DNA of 9,268 bases from Collinsella sp. Lineage in GTDB: Bacteria; Actinomycetota; Coriobacteriia; Coriobacteriales; Coriobacteriaceae. Below the pieces are notes generated by a model. That model ran no database searches and had not been told where the DNA came from. It saw only the letters and a program-made list of their open reading frames with translations. Below, in pieces: positions 6,400-9,268 of this stretch. The first letter of the stretch is position 1, and the number at the start of each line of letters is the position of its first letter. The stretch is from contig JAIJJM010000059.1 of NCBI GenBank assembly GCA_022728415.1, positions 1-9,268 on the forward strand. The letters run 5' to 3'. A program made the translations under genes and the position numbers.

Positions 6400-7089
6400 A
6401 TGAAACCACCACCGAACATCAAAGGACAACTCATCGTATCCTGCCAAGCGCTCAAAGACGAGCCACTTCATTCCCCGTACATCATGGGAAAAATGGCCTA
6501 CGCCGCAGCTCAGGGAGGGGCCAAAGGCATACGGGCCAACTCCGTGGAAGATATACGGGAAATCAAACTGCGCGTCAACTTGCCCATCATCGGCATCATC
6601 AAGCGCGACTACCCGGACTCCCCGGTGTTCATCACCCCCACGATGGAAGAGGTGGACGAGCTCGAAGCAGTCAAACCGGACATCATAGCCCTGGACGCCA
6701 CCGACCGCCCCCGACCCGCCGGCCAAAGCCTTGACGATCTCGTCGTGCAAATCCGACACACCTACCCCGATCAGCTACTGATGGCGGACTGCTCCACAGT
6801 GGACGAAGCCGCCCACGCCGACCAGCTGGGTTTCGACTTCATCGGCACCACCATGATCGGATACACCGAGGAAAGCCAAGGCGATCGCGTAGATGAGGAC
6901 GACTTCCGTATCATCCGCGACATCCTAGCCAGAGTCAAGCATCCGGTCATCGCGGAAGGCAACATCGATACACCGGACAAGGCGAAACGCGTCATTGAGC
7001 TTGGTTGCCACAGCGTAGTGGTGGGGTCCGCCATCACTCGCCCGCAGCTCATCACCAAACGGTTCGCCGCGGCTCTCGCCCCCGCGTAG
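6400..7089 (+). CDS. nanE: N-acetylmannosamine-6-phosphate 2-epimerase
   Basis: NanE interconverts ManNAc-6-P and GlcNAc-6-P, linking sialic acid breakdown to the NagA/NagB route. The 229-residue TIM-barrel protein is full length for the family (about 220-235). Conserved blocks are IVSCQA at 12-17, GIRAN at 43-47 with Arg45, GIIKRDY at 65-71 with the catalytic Lys68, LMADCST at 127-133 with Asp130, GTTMIGYT at 149-156, AEGNI at 185-189 with Glu186, and VVVGSAITRP at 206-215 as the phosphate loop. The start has AAGGAGG (6389-6395) four bases upstream. It is the first gene of the plus-strand block and lies 82 bp ahead of nanA, with a hairpin over its stop codon in between. Assignment is confident. 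Confidence 0.96.
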   Translation: MKPPPNIKGQLIVSCQALKDEPLHSPYIMGKMAYAAAQGGAKGIRANSVEDIREIKLRVNLPIIGIIKRDYPDSPVFITPTMEEVDELEAVKPDIIALDATDRPRPAGQSLDDLVVQIRHTYPDQLLMADCSTVDEAAHADQLGFDFIGTTMIGYTEESQGDRVDEDDFRIIRDILARVKHPVIAEGNIDTPDKAKRVIELGCHSVVVGSAITRPQLITKRFAAALAPA

Positions 7090-7112
7090 CCCCTATCAAT
7101 AGGCCCCTACGC
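7084..7112 (+). promoter_or_regulatory. Hairpin spanning the nanE stop codon
   Basis: gcgtag (7084-7089, including the TAG stop) pairs with ctacgc (7107-7112), and an inner stem cctat/atagg (7092-7096 with 7099-7103) stacks within it. No T-tract follows, so it is not a standard terminator. It may limit read-through or stabilise the upstream message. Confidence 0.5.
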
Positions 7113-7171
7113 CAACAACACTGTTTACCAACACCAACACCACAACCAACCCACCAACAAAGGAGAACACC

Positions 7172-8089
7172 ATGACCATCGATCCGAACAAGTACCGCGG
7201 CATCTTCCCAGCCTTCTATGCTTGCTATGACGATGACGGCGAGATCAGCCCCGAACGTGTGCAGGCTCTCACCGAACACCTCATCAGCAAGGGCGTCAAA
7301 GGACTGTATGTCGGCGGATCATCCGGCGAGTGCATCTACCAGAGCGTCGAGGACCGCAAGGTCACGCTGGAGAACGTCATGAAAGTCGCGCGCGGCAAAG
7401 CCACCATCATCGCGCACGTGGCATGCAACAACACCAAGGACAGCGTCGAACTCGCCAAGCACGCCGAGGCGCAGGGCGTCGACGCCATCGCATCCATCCC
7501 GCCGATCTACTTCCGCCTGCCGGAATATTCCATCGCCGGATACTGGAACGACATCAGCGCCGCCGCCCCGAACACCGACTTCATCATCTACAACATCCCG
7601 CAGCTCGCCGGCACCGCGCTCACGCCCTCGCTGCTGACCACTATGCTGAAGAACCCGAAAGTGGCGGGCGTCAAGAACTCCTCCATGCCCACCCAGGACA
7701 TCCAGATCTTCAAGGCCATGGGCGGTAAGGACTTCATCGTGTTCAACGGTCCCGACGAGCAGCTGGTCAGCGGCCGTGCCATGGGTGCCGATGGCGGTAT
7801 CGGCGGCACCTACGCCGTTATGCCGGAGCTGATTCTCAAGATCAACGAGCTGGTGAGCAAGGGCGAGATTGAGCGCGCACGCGAAATCCAGTACCAAGTC
7901 AACGACATCATCGCACTGATGGTGAGCGGCCACGCGAACCTGTACGCAGTGATGAAGGAGGTACTGCGCATCAACGAAAACGTGAACATCGGCGGCGTGC
8001 GCAAGCCGCTGGAGAACCTTACCGAAGACGACCTGCCCATCGCCCAGCAGGCTGCGGCCCGTATCCGCGAGGCAATCGCGGCACTGTAA
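7172..8089 (+). CDS. nanA: N-acetylneuraminate lyase (sialic acid aldolase)
   Basis: NanA cleaves N-acetylneuraminic acid to ManNAc and pyruvate, the first cytosolic step. The 305-residue product belongs to the DHDPS/NAL class I aldolase family, with a typical length. Key residues are visible: GGSSGE at 48-53 binds the pyruvate carboxylate (most sialic acid lyases have GGSTGE, a conservative Ser for Thr change here); Tyr140 in IIYNIP; and the Schiff-base Lys168 in GVKNSS. The later FNGPDE (about 195-200) and the glycine-rich GADGGIGGTYAVMPE fit lyases of this family. ATG at 7172 has AAAGGAG (7159-7165) six bases upstream. DHDPS or another pyruvate aldolase is the alternative, but placement between nanE and a ROK kinase strongly favours sialic acid lyase. 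Confidence 0.95.
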   Translation: MTIDPNKYRGIFPAFYACYDDDGEISPERVQALTEHLISKGVKGLYVGGSSGECIYQSVEDRKVTLENVMKVARGKATIIAHVACNNTKDSVELAKHAEAQGVDAIASIPPIYFRLPEYSIAGYWNDISAAAPNTDFIIYNIPQLAGTALTPSLLTTMLKNPKVAGVKNSSMPTQDIQIFKAMGGKDFIVFNGPDEQLVSGRAMGADGGIGGTYAVMPELILKINELVSKGEIERAREIQYQVNDIIALMVSGHANLYAVMKEVLRINENVNIGGVRKPLENLTEDDLPIAQQAAARIREAIAAL

Positions 8090-8120
8090 GCTGTGCAATC
8101 AGAGGGAAAGGGGTGAAATC

Positions 8121-9035
8121 ATGACGCACTATATCTGCATCGACATCGGCGGGACATCCATCAAATATGGAATCTACGACGACGCTTCGCAGCAATTCGT
8201 ACGGCATGATTCCACCCCCACCCATGCGGATCAAGGCGGTCCGCACATCGTAATCACCGTATTGGGGCTCATCGAGGACCTCTCCCATGCTGCAACGGCG
8301 CCATTATACGGCATCTGCGTATCCACAGCGGGCATGGTCGACTGCGCCACGGGGAGCATCGCTTACTCCAGCGAACTCATTCCGCGCTACACCGGGACCC
8401 CATTGAAATCGATGATCGAACAGCAGACCGGCCTGCCCTGCGAAGTCGAAAACGACGTGAATTGTGCGGGTCTCGCCGAATATCATGCCGGCAATGCGCG
8501 AGGCGCCAAAACAGCGCTGTGCCTGACCGTTGGTACCGGTATCGGAGGCTCGTACATCGATCACGGGCGCGTACTGCACGGCGCGGGCGGCAGCGCCTGC
8601 GAAGTCGGCTACATTCACCTGCCGGGCGGGGACTTCCAAGACCTGGCCTCAACCACCGCCCTCGTGCGCAGGGTGGCCACGCGCAAGAATATGCAGGCCG
8701 AAGATCTGTCCGGCAAACGAATATTCGAACTTGCCCAGCAGGGAGACACCGACTGCGCCGAAGCCATCAACACCATGACCACCTATCTGGGCATGGGCAT
8801 AGCCAACATCTGCTATGTGCTTAACCCCGAGGTCGTGATCCTCGGCGGCGGCATCATGGCCCAAAGTGACTATTTGGGCGGTCCCATCAGGCGCGCCCTC
8901 GACGATAACCTACGCAAACCAGTGGCCCGAGCCACAAGCCTTCGTTTTGCACATCACCGGAACCGCGCTGGTATGCTTGGTGCGTACTATCATTTCCGGT
9001 ACATGCAAGAAAGTCGGAAACATGGCTCATTTTGA
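8121..9035 (+). CDS. nanK: ROK-family sugar kinase, probable N-acetylmannosamine kinase
   Basis: The likely role is ATP-dependent phosphorylation of ManNAc from NanA to ManNAc-6-P for NanE. The 304-residue protein has the ATP phosphate-1 loop DIGGTSIKYG at 8-17, the catalytic base Asp112 in ENDVN (110-114), the TVGTGIGG phosphate-2 loop at 136-143, and the adenosine-loop region VVILGGGIM at 238-246. It lacks the usual ROK zinc module: the expected EIGH is EVGY at 161-164 and no CxCGxxGCxE cluster follows; instead there is LPGGDFQDLAS at 167-177. This resembles zinc-less ROK kinases such as the beta-glucoside kinase group. ATG at 8121 follows AAAGGGG at 8106-8112, 31 bp after nanA. Its 3' end overlaps the next gene by 14 bp. 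ROK kinase is certain; ManNAc as substrate rests on context. Confidence 0.88.
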   Translation: MTHYICIDIGGTSIKYGIYDDASQQFVRHDSTPTHADQGGPHIVITVLGLIEDLSHAATAPLYGICVSTAGMVDCATGSIAYSSELIPRYTGTPLKSMIEQQTGLPCEVENDVNCAGLAEYHAGNARGAKTALCLTVGTGIGGSYIDHGRVLHGAGGSACEVGYIHLPGGDFQDLASTTALVRRVATRKNMQAEDLSGKRIFELAQQGDTDCAEAINTMTTYLGMGIANICYVLNPEVVILGGGIMAQSDYLGGPIRRALDDNLRKPVARATSLRFAHHRNRAGMLGAYYHFRYMQESRKHGSF

Positions 9036-9268
9036 CAAGGACGTCATTCCGCAGATCGAAGCCGTATACGCCACACTGTCGCCTACGGAGAAAGTCGTTG
9101 CGGACTTCTTCATCCATAACCGCCGACGTATGGATTTCGGGGCACCCAATATCGCGGATATTCTGCACGTATCCCTGGCGTCGCTCTCCCGTTTCGCCAA
9201 GAAGATCGGATTTGCCGGGTATCGCGAATTCATCTATAAATACAAGGAAGATCTGCGCGAGGACACTG
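9022..9268 (+). CDS. RpiR-family transcriptional regulator, N-terminal DNA-binding part (runs off right edge)
   Basis: The frame is open from ATG 9022 to the edge, giving 82 residues of a family of about 280. The visible part is the RpiR-type helix-turn-helix domain: LSPTEKVVADFFIHNRR near 19-35, then NIADILHVSLASLSRFAKKIGFAGYREF at about 43-70, the conserved recognition-helix region. The C-terminal sugar-phosphate-binding SIS domain, expected in this family, is outside the window. The start overlaps the nanK stop by 14 bp and has only a weak ribosome site, so translational coupling to nanK is likely. Being distal in nanE-nanA-nanK, it probably senses a pathway sugar phosphate (such as ManNAc-6-P, GlcNAc-6-P or GlcN-6-P) and controls both divergent blocks; this is inference. 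Confidence 0.9.
   Translation, partial: MAHFDKDVIPQIEAVYATLSPTEKVVADFFIHNRRRMDFGAPNIADILHVSLASLSRFAKKIGFAGYREFIYKYKEDLREDT

Noticed and set aside
6333..6734. Plus-strand frame of 133 codons overlapping the nanE start
   Set aside because: It overlaps nanE in another frame, is rich in R/H/T/P like a shadow frame, and lacks a ribosome site.
7172..8089. Dihydrodipicolinate synthase instead of sialic acid lyase
   Set aside because: The aldolase fold is shared, but the position between nanE and a ROK kinase and the lyase-like GGSSGE motif favour NanA.
7319..8098. Minus-strand open frame of 259 codons opposite nanA
   Set aside because: It covers nanA almost exactly in antisense; the repetitive V/D/H-rich composition is typical of a reverse-complement artefact.

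Overview
The window is a high-GC actinobacterial locus, best matched to Bifidobacterium (breve/longum group). The clues are the codon bias, the strong AAGGAG-type ribosome binding sites, short intergenic palindromes of a kind I recall from bifidobacterial genomes, and a nan/nag gene set like that of infant-gut bifidobacteria. The genus is inferred from family resemblance; no database search was possible.

Two divergent gene blocks share a control region of about 350 bp (6054-6399). The left block is on the minus strand. It reads, in transcription order: two CUT1-type ABC permeases (6053-5154 and 5143-4313), a lipoprotein solute-binding protein (4292-2982), a D-2-hydroxyacid dehydrogenase (2888-1920), glucosamine-6-phosphate deaminase NagB (1717-899) and N-acetylglucosamine-6-phosphate deacetylase NagA (from 725, running off the left edge). 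The right block is on the plus strand: ManNAc-6-P epimerase NanE (6400-7089), sialic acid lyase NanA (7172-8089), a ROK sugar kinase acting as NanK (8121-9035), and the start of an RpiR-family regulator (from 9022, running off the right edge).

Together the genes encode uptake and complete breakdown of N-acetylneuraminic acid. The ABC transporter imports it; NanA splits it to ManNAc and pyruvate; NanK phosphorylates ManNAc; NanE converts ManNAc-6-P to GlcNAc-6-P; NagA removes acetate; and NagB yields fructose-6-P and ammonia for central metabolism. The transporter has no ATPase gene here, so a shared ATPase elsewhere is implied. No sialidase is present in the window. The hydroxyacid dehydrogenase is the one enzyme without an assigned step.

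Points worth a second look are: the dehydrogenase embedded in the operon; a NanK that lacks the usual ROK zinc-binding cysteine cluster; a composite palindromic repeat between nagB and nagA; a duplicated hairpin motif upstream of nagB; a hairpin folded over the nanE stop codon followed by a nearly G-free leader; and possible operators in the divergent region. I see no tRNA, rRNA, CRISPR array, insertion sequence or transposase.
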